A stretch of 38,695 nt of DNA from JBECKQ01 sp040235375 (lineage in GTDB: Bacteria; Planctomycetota; Phycisphaerae; UBA1845). Location: assembly GCA_040235375.1 (NCBI GenBank), contig JBECKQ010000357.1:1-38695 (forward strand), written 5' to 3'. The position numbers were made by a program, and so were the translations under genes. Positions 14,985-23,624 of the stretch are shown here, piece after piece (position 1 is the stretch's first letter; every line of letters begins with the position of its first letter). The notes beneath the pieces were generated by a model that had not been told where the DNA came from, did no database searches, and worked only from the letters and a program-made list of their open reading frames with translations.

Positions 14985-16271
14985 ATGAATTTCAGAAACT
15001 GGACCACCATCCTGGCTGTCGTCGGCCTGGTAGCGGGCGCAGCGGTCGTGCTGGCGAACGAGCAGTCCCAGCAAATGCAGAATTCGAACGGCAGCGCCTA
15101 CGAAGAGCAGCCGGAGGGCTGGGTCTTCATCGGGTACGATTATGACAACGACGGCCGATTCGACTCGGGCGAGTACATGCATCCGAACGACATCGAATGC
15201 GCTCACCGAGCCAGCCGGCAGCGGCGCATGGGCGGCATGGAAGCGGGCGGACAGGAGATGGGCAACCGCAATGAAGGCTGGACGTCCGGCGGCACGCAAT
15301 ACCAAGGTATGGGCATGCGACATCGCGGCCGCACGGCCGCCTCGACCGAGCGGTGGGGTGCAGAACCCGCCATGTACCACATCCAGGGGCAAGTGACCGG
15401 TCTGAAGACCATCGAGCTTTCAGGCATGGAGCAGCCGCACCTGCTGGCCAAGGTCGAAACGTCCGAAGGCAAAACGGCACGCGTCGATCTCGGGCCGAAG
15501 AGCAGGCTGTCCGCACTGGACCTCGAGGACGGCGACAGCATCAACGTCTTTGCCATACCCGGGAAGATCAACGACAAGTCGATGTTGATGGCCTGCCGGG
15601 TTGATGCGAACGGCGAGCACGTGAACGTACGGCCGATGCGAACCATGGCCAACCAGGAATCGTTCCGGGGCGTCGTGATCAAGACACGAACGGCGTCCTT
15701 CCGGGGCTTCAACGAGGATCACGTTGTCGCCAGGATCCGGCTTGATAACGGCGCGGTGAAAGAGGTTGATCTCGGCCGGAAGCAGGATCTCAAGAGCCTT
15801 GACCTGCAACGGGGCGAGGACATTCATGTGCGCGGTTGCCCGGGCCGCATCAACGGTCAACCGGCGGTCATCGCCGAAGTCGTCCGCGCGAATGGCCAGA
15901 CAGTCGACGTGCCGCAACCGCAGATGTTCAACCGTCCACGGGCCTGGCAGGCGGCCGCCCGGTATTATCCGGGCCAGATGATGGGCTCAAGGCGCGTCGA
16001 GGGCAGGATCGATCACCTGTTCACCCGACCGTCCGAGAGCGGCCGGCGGACGCTCGTCGCCAGGATCACGACCCAGGACGGGCGCACCACGTTCGTCAAA
16101 CTTGGTCCCAGCTCGCAGCTCTCTGACTTCAAACTCCAACCGGGCGATCAGGTGAACATATTCGGCCGGCCGGGATGGTTCGACAACCATCATATGTTCA
16201 TCGCCGATCGCATTCAGAGCCGCGGCGAGAGCGTCACCGTCGAACAGGAGCCTTCCTTCGACAGCGATTAG
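14985..16271 (+). CDS. secreted protein with an EF-hand-like loop and three tandem beta-rich domains
   Basis: The product is 428 residues; GAGG lies 8 nt before the ATG. The signal peptide covers ~1-25 (ILAVVGLVAGAAVVLANE). Residues 52-63, DYDNDGRFDSGE, fit a canonical 12-residue EF-hand loop (Asp at 1, 3, 5 and 9, Gly at 6, Phe at 8, Glu at 12), so calcium binding is plausible. A Met/Gly/Arg-rich linker follows. Three copies of the domain also seen in the 12968 gene lie at 131-206, 226-301 and 337-411. Shared features are VDLG or VKLG, L-x-x-LDL or FKL, GD or GE, then PG and an IN or FD turn. The C-terminus is acidic. It is probably co-expressed with the two genes before it. Domain identity beyond the shared pattern is unknown. 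Confidence 0.82.
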   Translation: MNFRNWTTILAVVGLVAGAAVVLANEQSQQMQNSNGSAYEEQPEGWVFIGYDYDNDGRFDSGEYMHPNDIECAHRASRQRRMGGMEAGGQEMGNRNEGWTSGGTQYQGMGMRHRGRTAASTERWGAEPAMYHIQGQVTGLKTIELSGMEQPHLLAKVETSEGKTARVDLGPKSRLSALDLEDGDSINVFAIPGKINDKSMLMACRVDANGEHVNVRPMRTMANQESFRGVVIKTRTASFRGFNEDHVVARIRLDNGAVKEVDLGRKQDLKSLDLQRGEDIHVRGCPGRINGQPAVIAEVVRANGQTVDVPQPQMFNRPRAWQAAARYYPGQMMGSRRVEGRIDHLFTRPSESGRRTLVARITTQDGRTTFVKLGPSSQLSDFKLQPGDQVNIFGRPGWFDNHHMFIADRIQSRGESVTVEQEPSFDSD

Positions 16272-16301
16272 GCTGTCGGACAGACAACGGCTCCATCGGG
16301 A

Positions 16302-16329
16302 GGCGCGGCTTGCGACATGCGGCCGCGCC
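16302..16329. terminator. GC-rich hairpin between convergent genes
   Basis: GGCGCGGC (16302-16309) and GCCGCGCC (16322-16329) pair perfectly over 8 bp with a 12-nt loop. It lies 30 nt beyond the stop of the plus-strand gene and also downstream of the minus-strand Ku gene. Neither side has a U-tract, so it may only block or stabilise transcripts. Confidence 0.3.
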
Positions 16330-16465
16330 CCCCGCTCACACGGCGTGGTAAGCGCGGCGACATGGCTTCCGGCTGGGGGGTCTGGCGCGCGCCCTCGGGC
16401 GCCGACAGGGCCGCTGCCGCCTCGCGCACCGGACGCTTACGACGCGCTGACTCGCCCACGATTGT

Positions 16466-17332
16466 TCAGGCCGTCTTCCGGTGATTTGTGGCTTTTTTCT
16501 TCCTCTTGGCTTTTGTCGAGGTTGTTCGCTTGCCCTTCTTTGATTGGGCGACGCTCTTTTTCAGTTGCTCCGTGAGATTGATAATGTCCGGGCCTTCTTC
16601 TTCCTCCTCTTCCCCAGCGGGCGCCGCGGGCTCGATCTCGCCGGACTCGATCTTTTTGTCGATCCACTTCATCAGGGCGTCGCGGTACTCGTCGTGATAC
16701 TGCTCGGGCTCCCAGTCCGCGGTCATCGCCTCAATGAGCTTTCGGCCCAACTCGATCTCCTGGGTGGAGACCTTATATTCCTTCAGGCTGCCCGACGGGA
16801 ACTCGAAGTCCTCGAAGCCTCGAAGCTCCTGAGCGAATCGCAGAAGGTCCAGCACCAGTGCGTGCTCCATCGGGATGAGGGCGGCCAGATGCTGGCGCGC
16901 TCGAATGACAACTTTCGCGATGCCCACCTTCTTGCTGCGCTTGAGCGTCTCGCGCAGAAGAACGTATCCTTTCTCGCCTTTCTTGCCGGGCAGAAGGTAA
17001 TATGGCCTGTCGAAGTAGACGTGGTCGATCGCATCCTTGTCGACGAAGGCCTTGATCTCGACGGTCTGTGTCGCCTCGACGGCGGCGCGTTTGAAGTCCT
17101 CCTCATCAAGCAGAACGTAGCTTCCATCGTCGTATTCGTAGCCTTTGACCACGTCGCGCCAGGGAACCTCTTCACCCGTGACTTCGTTCACCCTCTCGTA
17201 GCGGATGCGGGCATGGTTTCGGCTGTCCAGCAGGTTGAACTGCAGGTCCGTTCGCCGTTCCGCCGAGAACAGCACGACGGGAACGTTCACCAGCCCGAAG
17301 GAGATGTGACCTTTCCAGATCGGTCGCGCCAT
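16466..17332 (-). CDS. ku: Ku protein, non-homologous end joining
   Basis: The product is 288 residues; GGAGG lies 7 nt before the ATG. The N-terminus MARPIWKGHISFGLVNVPV is the classic bacterial Ku opening. The core (~1-200) keeps FNLLDSRNHARIRYERVNEV, KGYEYDDGSYVLLDEEDF, FVDKDAIDHVYFDRPYYLLP and EYRDALMKWIDKKI. Bacterial Ku forms a homodimeric ring that loads on double-strand ends and recruits the LigD ligase. The tail has an acidic run (GEEEEEEG, 240-247), the conserved DIINLTEQLKKSV, and a Lys/Arg-rich end typical of Ku forms with extended DNA contact. No ligD lies in the window. The start is 47 nt after the stop of the AsmA-like gene, so it may share that transcript, which is an unusual neighbour for Ku. 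Confidence 0.95.
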   Translation of the reverse strand: MARPIWKGHISFGLVNVPVVLFSAERRTDLQFNLLDSRNHARIRYERVNEVTGEEVPWRDVVKGYEYDDGSYVLLDEEDFKRAAVEATQTVEIKAFVDKDAIDHVYFDRPYYLLPGKKGEKGYVLLRETLKRSKKVGIAKVVIRARQHLAALIPMEHALVLDLLRFAQELRGFEDFEFPSGSLKEYKVSTQEIELGRKLIEAMTADWEPEQYHDEYRDALMKWIDKKIESGEIEPAAPAGEEEEEEGPDIINLTEQLKKSVAQSKKGKRTTSTKAKRKKKATNHRKTA

Positions 17333-17379
17333 GGCAGCGCCTCCACGATCTTACTCGCCCGCTCGAGGCCGCATCGCGC

Positions 17380-20300
17380 TTAGCCTCCGTCCAATCCGTC
17401 GATGCGGATTCCCAATGGCTTGACGACGAGCTTCGGGTCCGACACGGTGCCGTGGACCTCGTAGGAAACGGCCTTCTTCGTGAGGTTACCGATGACCTCG
17501 CCGACTTTGCCCAGGCGGTTGCGGAGCTTCTCGAGCATGTCTGCCTTGACCTGCAGATCGAGTCGCTTGTCGTAGTAGATATTTCCCTCACCCAGAATCG
17601 CGATGAACGAGCAGTTCACCTTGGCATCTGTGAGGTGGATGCAATCGGGCTTCACGGTAAAGTCGGCAACCGCCCGGTCCTTGCGACTGTCAACCTTGAG
17701 CCGTGTCTTGGCGAGCAGATCGACGATGTGGTGAATCACCGGGAGGTCGACCAGCCGCCCGTCCGTCACCTTGAGCCATCCGCTGCCCCGCAGAGATGAC
17801 GGCAGTTGCCGCAGTTCGGCGGCGAGCGAACCCCTTGATTGGAGCGTGCCGGCGTACTTTGGCTCGCCCTGGCCCGACGCCCGTAGTGCGGCCTCGATCT
17901 GAATCCCGCTGAGCTGCCATTGCAGCTTGACCGGCCGTTCCGTTTGGAACTCCATCGTGGCCGTTCCTTGAACATCGCCACCGAGCAGTCGGCCGTCGAA
18001 TAGCGCGCGGGCGGACCGATTCGTCGAATCGGCGGTCAACTGGAAGCGCTCCACGGGCCAGACGGTGTCGGCCAGCGCCAACCTGGCATCCTTGAGATTC
18101 ACCTTGAGCTTGATCCGAGAGGAGAACGGGTCCGCCACGGGTATCCGGCCGCTGAGCAACACGCGGAGTTGACCGCGAATCTCGTGATTGCGCAGGAACG
18201 CCTGCGCCTGTGGCGGCAGCGTCTGGTATTGCTGGTCGTTCAGGTCCGCCCGGATGCGACACTCCTTCATATCCACCAAGGCCTCGTTGATGTTGACCCG
18301 CCCGTCGGCTTGGATGCTGATCAGGGGTTCACGTTTGGCCTCTCCCACCAGCCGATACCAGCCGGCCTCTTCCGGTATGGGTGGCATCCGCAAGGAAACG
18401 TCGATGCCCGGCAGGATCATCGGCTCGGCCGCCCCCCCCTCCGCATACACGAGTTTCCCGTCGCTGAGCGTCGCATTATGCAGCACGATTTTCGATAGCA
18501 GCGAATCGGCAGACGCGGCGGAGCCAGTCTGTCGTTGCTGCGCCTTGCCGTGGGCGACGGCGTAGTCGGCCAGGTCGCTCCAGCCGACGAAGCGCCCGTC
18601 CTCCGTCTGCACAAGTCGTGCGGTAGGGGAGGTGACCTGGAGTCGCTGGATTTCGATTGGCCGATGGGCCTTTATCGACAGTCCGGTGAGGTCAACGTTC
18701 AGCCCCTCGATGGCCATGAGCATCTCATCGCCGGACAGCGCCCTGAGATTCTTGCCGCGGATCGACGCGCTGCCGTCGGATGTCTGTGCCTCGACGTGCA
18801 ACTCGTCGGCGGGCCAGGCCACATGGGCCACGGTGATCGATGCATGGCTTGCGTCGACGACCAGGCGGCCGCTGAAGTCGGTGGGCGATTCGAGGGGCAG
18901 CGTACCTTCGAAGCGGACGGAGACCGTCCCTTTCACGCCGTAACGCTCCAGCGTCTTCTGCATGGCCGGCGGCAGCTTCGCGCTCGTTTGCTCGTCGATA
19001 GTCGCGTCCAGCTTGAACTGGTCGACCTTGGCGACGAGCGTGTCGAGTGGAAGCTGCCCATTGAAAGTGGCCGTCAGCATCGGCTTGATGTCGACCCGAC
19101 CGGCGATCTTGTACGCCGAATCCGTCTGCGCCGGCAGGGCACTGATTTGCGCGTTGATGCCGGACACCACGATGGGCTGGCGATCGACCGCCGGCCCGAA
19201 CGAGACGGAGGCGTCCTCGATCTCGAGCTGATCGAGCGCCACACGATCCGCGAGGCCGGTCAAGGCGCTCGCCGTGCTCTCCTTCTCACCGGCGTCTGCG
19301 GACAGACGGCGCCAGCCGGCGTATCCGCCGTTTGCACTTGGCAGGAATGCAAGGCTTGGTCGCTCGAACCTCGCCACCTCAATGCGCAGTTGTCGTTCGG
19401 GCGGAACGAGGCCGGCGATCTGCGCGGATGCCCGGTCAAACGCGAGGATTTTCGTGTCACCCGCGAGCAGTGTGAATCCGGCGACCGTCACGCTGACCCC
19501 CTGTGTCGTGGCGTCGTACTCCGCCTGCGCCTCCTTGATCGGAACGGAAAGGCCCGCGTAGGTGAAGCCCAGGTTCCGGGCGTCGACCTTCGCCCGGCCG
19601 GTGGCCTGCGCCGGTTCATCGAACGGAATGCTTCCGCTGCCTGTCGCGTGAATCTCGCCCTGGATGTTGTAGCCCTCGGCAAACTGGCGGGCCTCCGCCG
19701 GAATCTGGTTGTACTCCGCCGGTTTCACGGAGGCGCGCACGTCGAGCGACTGGACGTCGAGCACGTTCGTGTCCGGATGCAGCCGGGCGCTGACTTTTCC
19801 GTCGAGAAACGGCTTACGGGTTATGCTTGCGTTAACGTCAAGGGCGCCTTCCTTGCGCGCGGTCGTCACCCCAACATCGATTCCGCCCACCTGATATTCC
19901 CGGCCGGCCGCGGCGTAGCCGATCGCGGCGTCATTGATCTCGAGCCTGTCGAGGACTACTGCGTGGGTGACTGTATCGATCGACGAGCCGCCCGCGGCGG
20001 GCGCGGGTGGTCTGGCAGCCGTCGATTTCGCTTGTTTCCACAGCGCGCTGACGCCGCCGAGAAGAACGCTCGGCCGGTCTACCGTGATCCGTTCGATGTG
20101 CAACGCCTCGCCGGGCTTGGGAATGCCGCTTGCGAGCGCTGCGACCTGTTCGATGGACACGACGGGGCGGCTGTCCTGTTTGAGGGCGATGCCGGTAACA
20201 GTAAGCGTCACGCCGCCATCGGGCAGGTCGGCGTGCAACGCAATCTGCTTGACGGGCACGGTCAGGCCGGCATACGCGAAATGCGCGTTGTCGAGCGTGG

Positions 20301-21150
20301 CCTGTACCCGGCCGATCGCCTCCGCCGGCTGATTCAGGGGAACCTCACCTTCGACGCTGGCGGTGAGCGCTCCACGGATCTCGTGGCGGCGCAGAATGTG
20401 CTGCACCTGCGGAGGGAGCGTCTGGTACTGTTGTGGTCCCAGCGCCGCGTTCAGCGTCAGCCGGGCGAGGCGGAGCAGGGCGGTGTCGAGATTGATTCGA
20501 CCGTCGAGATCGACGCGGAAGACCGGGTCGCGCTCGAACGTGCCGCTGAGTGCGTACCAACCCGGGTCGCCTTCGATTGGCAGCGTGCGCAGCGTCATGT
20601 TGATCCCGGGCAGGACCATCGGCTCGCCGCTGACCCGTTGATCCTCGTATCGGATTTCTCCGTCGCGGATCGAGACGTGCCGCAGAACGAGCACGTCGCT
20701 GAGCCGTTGTCCTTTAGGAACGGACTGCGGGTTCTTCGAAACCTCCGGCTTGACGAAATTGCTCCAGCCGAGGAAGCCTCCTGACGATGCGGCGAGGAAT
20801 TGCACGTGGGGTTCCCGGAGCTCGACTCTTTGAATCCGGAGCGGCTCATCGCGACGCGGAATTTCGGCCAGTTCCAGCACCATCTGGTCGACCCGAAGGA
20901 TCGCGTGCCCCTTGGCGGTGAGCGACAGGTTTTCGACGACGACGGTTCGAGGCGCCTGATAGTCGATCGAGTCGAAACTGACTTTCGGCGTGATGTGGGT
21001 CTCGATGACGCCGATGATCTGCTTGCCGATCCAATCCTCCAGGCCGGTCGATCCGACCTGGCCGATATAGCCCCACAGCACCACGGCCACGGCCACGATG
21101 ATGGCGATGATGTAGGCGCTGATCCCGAGAATACGCTTGTAATTGGCCAT
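17380..21150 (-). CDS. AsmA/DUF748-like envelope protein with four internal repeats
   Basis: The product is 1256 residues. An N-terminal membrane helix (residues 7-28) is followed by a long periplasmic beta-rich protein. Four modules of about 240 residues are marked by an LPP...(H/Y)xI/V(K/R/Q)G motif near residues 245, 483, 726 and 978. The first and last copies are closest: both carry QQYQTLPPQ, PM(V/I)LPGI and (H)EIRG. A GW(S/R) motif follows FLG, YAG or FVG at ~126, ~610 and ~854. Residues ~1080-1250 are the AsmA C-terminal domain (LPSSLRGSGWLKVTDGRL; VKADMLEKLR). AsmA-clan proteins are thought to bridge lipids between membranes, consistent with a long repeat groove. No strong ribosome site is visible; translation is probably coupled to the lipoprotein gene ending 6 nt upstream. 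Ku follows by 47 nt. Confidence 0.82.
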   Translation of the reverse strand: MANYKRILGISAYIIAIIVAVAVVLWGYIGQVGSTGLEDWIGKQIIGVIETHITPKVSFDSIDYQAPRTVVVENLSLTAKGHAILRVDQMVLELAEIPRRDEPLRIQRVELREPHVQFLAASSGGFLGWSNFVKPEVSKNPQSVPKGQRLSDVLVLRHVSIRDGEIRYEDQRVSGEPMVLPGINMTLRTLPIEGDPGWYALSGTFERDPVFRVDLDGRINLDTALLRLARLTLNAALGPQQYQTLPPQVQHILRRHEIRGALTASVEGEVPLNQPAEAIGRVQATLDNAHFAYAGLTVPVKQIALHADLPDGGVTLTVTGIALKQDSRPVVSIEQVAALASGIPKPGEALHIERITVDRPSVLLGGVSALWKQAKSTAARPPAPAAGGSSIDTVTHAVVLDRLEINDAAIGYAAAGREYQVGGIDVGVTTARKEGALDVNASITRKPFLDGKVSARLHPDTNVLDVQSLDVRASVKPAEYNQIPAEARQFAEGYNIQGEIHATGSGSIPFDEPAQATGRAKVDARNLGFTYAGLSVPIKEAQAEYDATTQGVSVTVAGFTLLAGDTKILAFDRASAQIAGLVPPERQLRIEVARFERPSLAFLPSANGGYAGWRRLSADAGEKESTASALTGLADRVALDQLEIEDASVSFGPAVDRQPIVVSGINAQISALPAQTDSAYKIAGRVDIKPMLTATFNGQLPLDTLVAKVDQFKLDATIDEQTSAKLPPAMQKTLERYGVKGTVSVRFEGTLPLESPTDFSGRLVVDASHASITVAHVAWPADELHVEAQTSDGSASIRGKNLRALSGDEMLMAIEGLNVDLTGLSIKAHRPIEIQRLQVTSPTARLVQTEDGRFVGWSDLADYAVAHGKAQQRQTGSAASADSLLSKIVLHNATLSDGKLVYAEGGAAEPMILPGIDVSLRMPPIPEEAGWYRLVGEAKREPLISIQADGRVNINEALVDMKECRIRADLNDQQYQTLPPQAQAFLRNHEIRGQLRVLLSGRIPVADPFSSRIKLKVNLKDARLALADTVWPVERFQLTADSTNRSARALFDGRLLGGDVQGTATMEFQTERPVKLQWQLSGIQIEAALRASGQGEPKYAGTLQSRGSLAAELRQLPSSLRGSGWLKVTDGRLVDLPVIHHIVDLLAKTRLKVDSRKDRAVADFTVKPDCIHLTDAKVNCSFIAILGEGNIYYDKRLDLQVKADMLEKLRNRLGKVGEVIGNLTKKAVSYEVHGTVSDPKLVVKPLGIRIDGLDGG

Positions 21151-21156
21151 GGTGCG

Positions 21157-21696
21157 TTATGGCGCGACCGTCGTCGTCGGCATTGAAGTGGGCGTCTCCG
21201 ACTGCTGTCGGAGAGATTCGACATCCTTCTTCGTTTGTTTCAGCTCCCGCAGCAGCGACTCGACCAGCGCGTCAAGCTCCTGTTCATGCCGGCGGGCCGC
21301 CGCGAGCTGATCACGGAGCGACGACAACTGCCGATTCAGGTCCGCCGCGTTGGCCTGGGCGAGTTGCATGCTTTCCGTCAGCGATCCGAGCTTTGCCGTG
21401 AGCGACTCTGCGGCGTTCTTCAACTCGGCCGCCGCCGCGCGCGTGTCGGCGACCTTCGCGTTCAACAGGTCGACCTTTTCCTCCGTCTCCTGCAATTGCC
21501 CGTGTGCTTTCTTCAGGGATCCGCTGGCCTCCGCCATTTCGCCAGTCACGTCAGTCAACTGCTGCTGGAGCGACTGGTGTTGGTCAGGCCGATTCTCTGC
21601 TGCTGGCGGCGCGGTGGCGGATTCCGATTCGTTCTTTGCACATCCCGCCAGGGCGATGGTCAGAGCCGCGGCGCAAAGCAGCAGGCGAACGTACAC
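21157..21696 (-). CDS. coiled-coil lipoprotein upstream of the AsmA-like gene
   Basis: The product is 179 residues from GTG 21696, with GGGAG about 8 nt before it. The N-terminus VYVRLLLCAAALTIALAGC is a lipoprotein signal with the lipobox LAGC and lipidated Cys19. Residues ~40-165 are strongly heptad-like (SLQQQLTDVTGEMAEASGSL, then ETEEKVDLLNAKV, and SSLRDQLAAARRHEQELDAL), so a long coiled coil is likely. The end is a Thr/Pro/Ser tail. A small coiled-coil lipoprotein coupled to an AsmA-like protein could act as a spacer or tether in the envelope; that is inference from context. The stop is 6 nt before the AsmA start. Confidence 0.8.
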   Translation of the reverse strand: MYVRLLLCAAALTIALAGCAKNESESATAPPAAENRPDQHQSLQQQLTDVTGEMAEASGSLKKAHGQLQETEEKVDLLNAKVADTRAAAAELKNAAESLTAKLGSLTESMQLAQANAADLNRQLSSLRDQLAAARRHEQELDALVESLLRELKQTKKDVESLRQQSETPTSMPTTTVAP

Positions 21697-21821
21697 GACA
21701 ACAACTCCCTCAATTCATACTCGGATATCCCTCTTGCATTATCCATCGCCCCCCTGAGGATACGCTGAAAACCACATAAATCCACCGTAATGGCGTCGCC
21801 GTTCTCGGTGCGCGCGCAGTC

Positions 21822-21887
21822 GCCGGGCACGATTTCATCCCACGGGTGAATCCGTGCCCGGCAGACCCGCTCTCTCTTCCTGTCTGC
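21822..21887. repeat. two adjoining inverted repeats in the PRC-barrel/lipoprotein gap
   Basis: GCCGGGCACG (21822-21831) and CGTGCCCGGC (21853-21862) pair perfectly over 10 bp, with an inner TTCA/TGAA pairing that extends the stem. Sharing its last two bases, GCAGAC (21861-21866) pairs with GTCTGC (21882-21887) around a CT-rich loop. The structure lies 17-82 nt past the stop of the minus-strand PRC-barrel gene. It may be a terminator without U-tract or a transcript-stabilising element. Confidence 0.5.
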
Positions 21888-21903
21888 GTCCGCCCGACAG
21901 CGG

Positions 21904-23535
21904 CTATTCCGAACCCGAGCGCTGTGACCGTTGCGATTGCCCGGCCTGCATCGCGACCCAATACGGCTGCTCATCGAAGTACGCGTACACGTCCGCAAGC
22001 CAGGTCGGATTCCGAAGTCTGGACCATTCGGCGTCGTTGAACTGCGGAGCTCCCGACAGGCTCTGGCCCTTCAGATCGAGCGTCACCGGCCCCCGTTCCG
22101 TCACGTTCAGCCTGTCCCACGGCACCGCGACAAACTGGGCCCCCGATCCGCGCGGCGATTTGCTGCCGATGATGACGAGCTCCACCCGATCGCGAACGGG
22201 ATCGAGCGCCAGGTCTTCGACGGTGCCGACCTGCTCGCCGTTATCGTTCTCGACATTCTTCCCGATGATGTCGGAGCCTTTCACGATCTGGGGGCTTGCC
22301 TGTTGCCGGGAGCTCGACTCGCCCTGTCGCGACATCATCTCGTGGCCGTAGTGGGCGCTCACTTCCCGCGCCCAGCGCGGATTGGCCATGTCGGGCCAGT
22401 TGTCGGGATTGAAGCCCTTCGCCGTCCGGAGCTGCTGTTCGCTCACGTTCAATTCGAGATTGTCGCCGCGACCCACGCTGAACGACTGCCATGGGATGGC
22501 GAACAGCTTTTCGCCCATACCCAGGTAACCGCCGGTGGTGAGTACGCCGTACGCGATTCGCCCGTTCTTCGGATCGATGGCGATGTCCCCGAGATCCCCA
22601 AGGTCCTGGTTTCGATTGTTAGTCACGGTCATGTCGATGAGCTCGCTGGCGCGATGGAGATGTGGTGCTGCCGCCGTCTGGTAAGTCGCTGACCGCCGGC
22701 GCGGGCCGTTCGATCCGATTTCGCCCTGATACCCGTTGCCAGCGCCCTGTCCGTCTTGATTCTGTGAACGATCGCCTGTTCGGCTCCGCATTTCCCGGCG
22801 ATTGTAGAATTCCCCGTTGTTCTCCCCGTAGTAGCCGTACGGCTCACCGGGCAGGTACCCGTTGGAATTGCTGTACTCATATCGGTCATTCCAATTTCCA
22901 TAGTATGGTTCGGCACGCCGGTACTTATAGGGAGCGGGAGGCGGCCCCCACGCGTACTCGTCGCCGTAGTAGCGATCGTAGCGGTTTGTTGGTTGCCGGA
23001 CGTCGTACCCATAGCCGTAGCCGTATTCCGGGCCACGGCCGGCCGCGCCGGCCCGACGCTGCGTCGGCTGGGGGCCGTCCCCTTGCGCGAACGTGCCGTA
23101 GTACTCGCCGGACTGTCCCGTGTTCGTGGCCGACCAGCTCTGCCGGGAGGCCCCGCCGGGTTGTCCTTTTTCCACGCTCGTCACGTCGCCGGAGCTGTCG
23201 ACGAACGCCGTTTTCAGCTGGTTGTTGACTAGGCAGGTCACCGCGAATTCGAGTGTGCGCGCCGATCCGGCGCTCGCCTTGGATCCCGCTTCGCTTTCGC
23301 CTGATTGAGACTGAACCTCTCGTCCCGGCCTGACGATGACCCAGGCGTCGACCGCCGTTCCGTTGGTCTTGCCTTCCGCCGCCTTGATGGCCTGCACCAG
23401 TGTGATGTTGTTCTTTGTCATCACTTTCTCCGCCTTGCGCGCCTTGCCCGGCGGAATCACCTTGGCGGAAGAAAGCGATGACAGTACGCCGATCGTCGCA
23501 CACACTGTCGCCAGCGAAATAGTCGACCTTCTCAT
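21904..23535 (-). CDS. secreted protein with PepSY-like, Tyr-rich and two PRC-barrel domains
   Basis: The product is 543 residues; AAGGA lies about 8 nt before the ATG. Residues 1-24 form a signal peptide (MRRSTISLATVCATIGVLSS and on). Residues ~34-120 look PepSY-like (ITLVQAIKAAEGKTNG, then LEFAVTCLVNNQLKTAFVD). Residues ~140-250 are Tyr/Gly/Arg-rich low complexity. Two PRC-barrels follow: ~297-360 (ASELIDMTVTNNRNQDLGDL, then GDIAIDPKNGRIAYGVL and LFAIPWQSF) and ~420-480 (SDIIGKNVENDNGEQVGTVE, then DLALDPVRDRVELVIIGS and FVAVPWDRL). Each barrel is followed by a Trp-containing helix. PRC-barrels commonly serve as protein-interaction or stress-linked modules. It precedes the lipoprotein-AsmA-Ku group and follows another Tyr-rich gene by 89 nt. 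Confidence 0.83.
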   Translation of the reverse strand: MRRSTISLATVCATIGVLSSLSSAKVIPPGKARKAEKVMTKNNITLVQAIKAAEGKTNGTAVDAWVIVRPGREVQSQSGESEAGSKASAGSARTLEFAVTCLVNNQLKTAFVDSSGDVTSVEKGQPGGASRQSWSATNTGQSGEYYGTFAQGDGPQPTQRRAGAAGRGPEYGYGYGYDVRQPTNRYDRYYGDEYAWGPPPAPYKYRRAEPYYGNWNDRYEYSNSNGYLPGEPYGYYGENNGEFYNRREMRSRTGDRSQNQDGQGAGNGYQGEIGSNGPRRRSATYQTAAAPHLHRASELIDMTVTNNRNQDLGDLGDIAIDPKNGRIAYGVLTTGGYLGMGEKLFAIPWQSFSVGRGDNLELNVSEQQLRTAKGFNPDNWPDMANPRWAREVSAHYGHEMMSRQGESSSRQQASPQIVKGSDIIGKNVENDNGEQVGTVEDLALDPVRDRVELVIIGSKSPRGSGAQFVAVPWDRLNVTERGPVTLDLKGQSLSGAPQFNDAEWSRLRNPTWLADVYAYFDEQPYWVAMQAGQSQRSQRSGSE

Positions 23536-23603
23536 GTCTTTCGTCCTTTCCGACGACGCGGGACAAACCGCGTGGCCTTTGCCCGCATTGCAGAACTCTC
23601 CGG

Positions 23604-23609
23604 TTTATA
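23604..23609 (-). promoter_or_regulatory. candidate -10 box of the PRC-barrel gene
   Basis: The minus strand reads TATAAA, one base from consensus, 69-74 nt before the ATG at 23535 and within the 89-nt gap. The -35 region is weak, so internal promotion is only suggested. Confidence 0.25.
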
Positions 23610-23624
23610 GTGGGCCCGTTCGGC

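Noticed and set aside
16466..17332. A complete Ku-LigD end-joining operon
   Set aside because: Only Ku is present; neither flank encodes a ligase, polymerase or nuclease domain.
18535..20784. A 749-codon plus-strand frame antisense to the AsmA-like gene
   Set aside because: It mirrors a strongly supported AsmA reading frame with internal repeats; the antisense product is low-information and Arg/Asp/Gly-rich.
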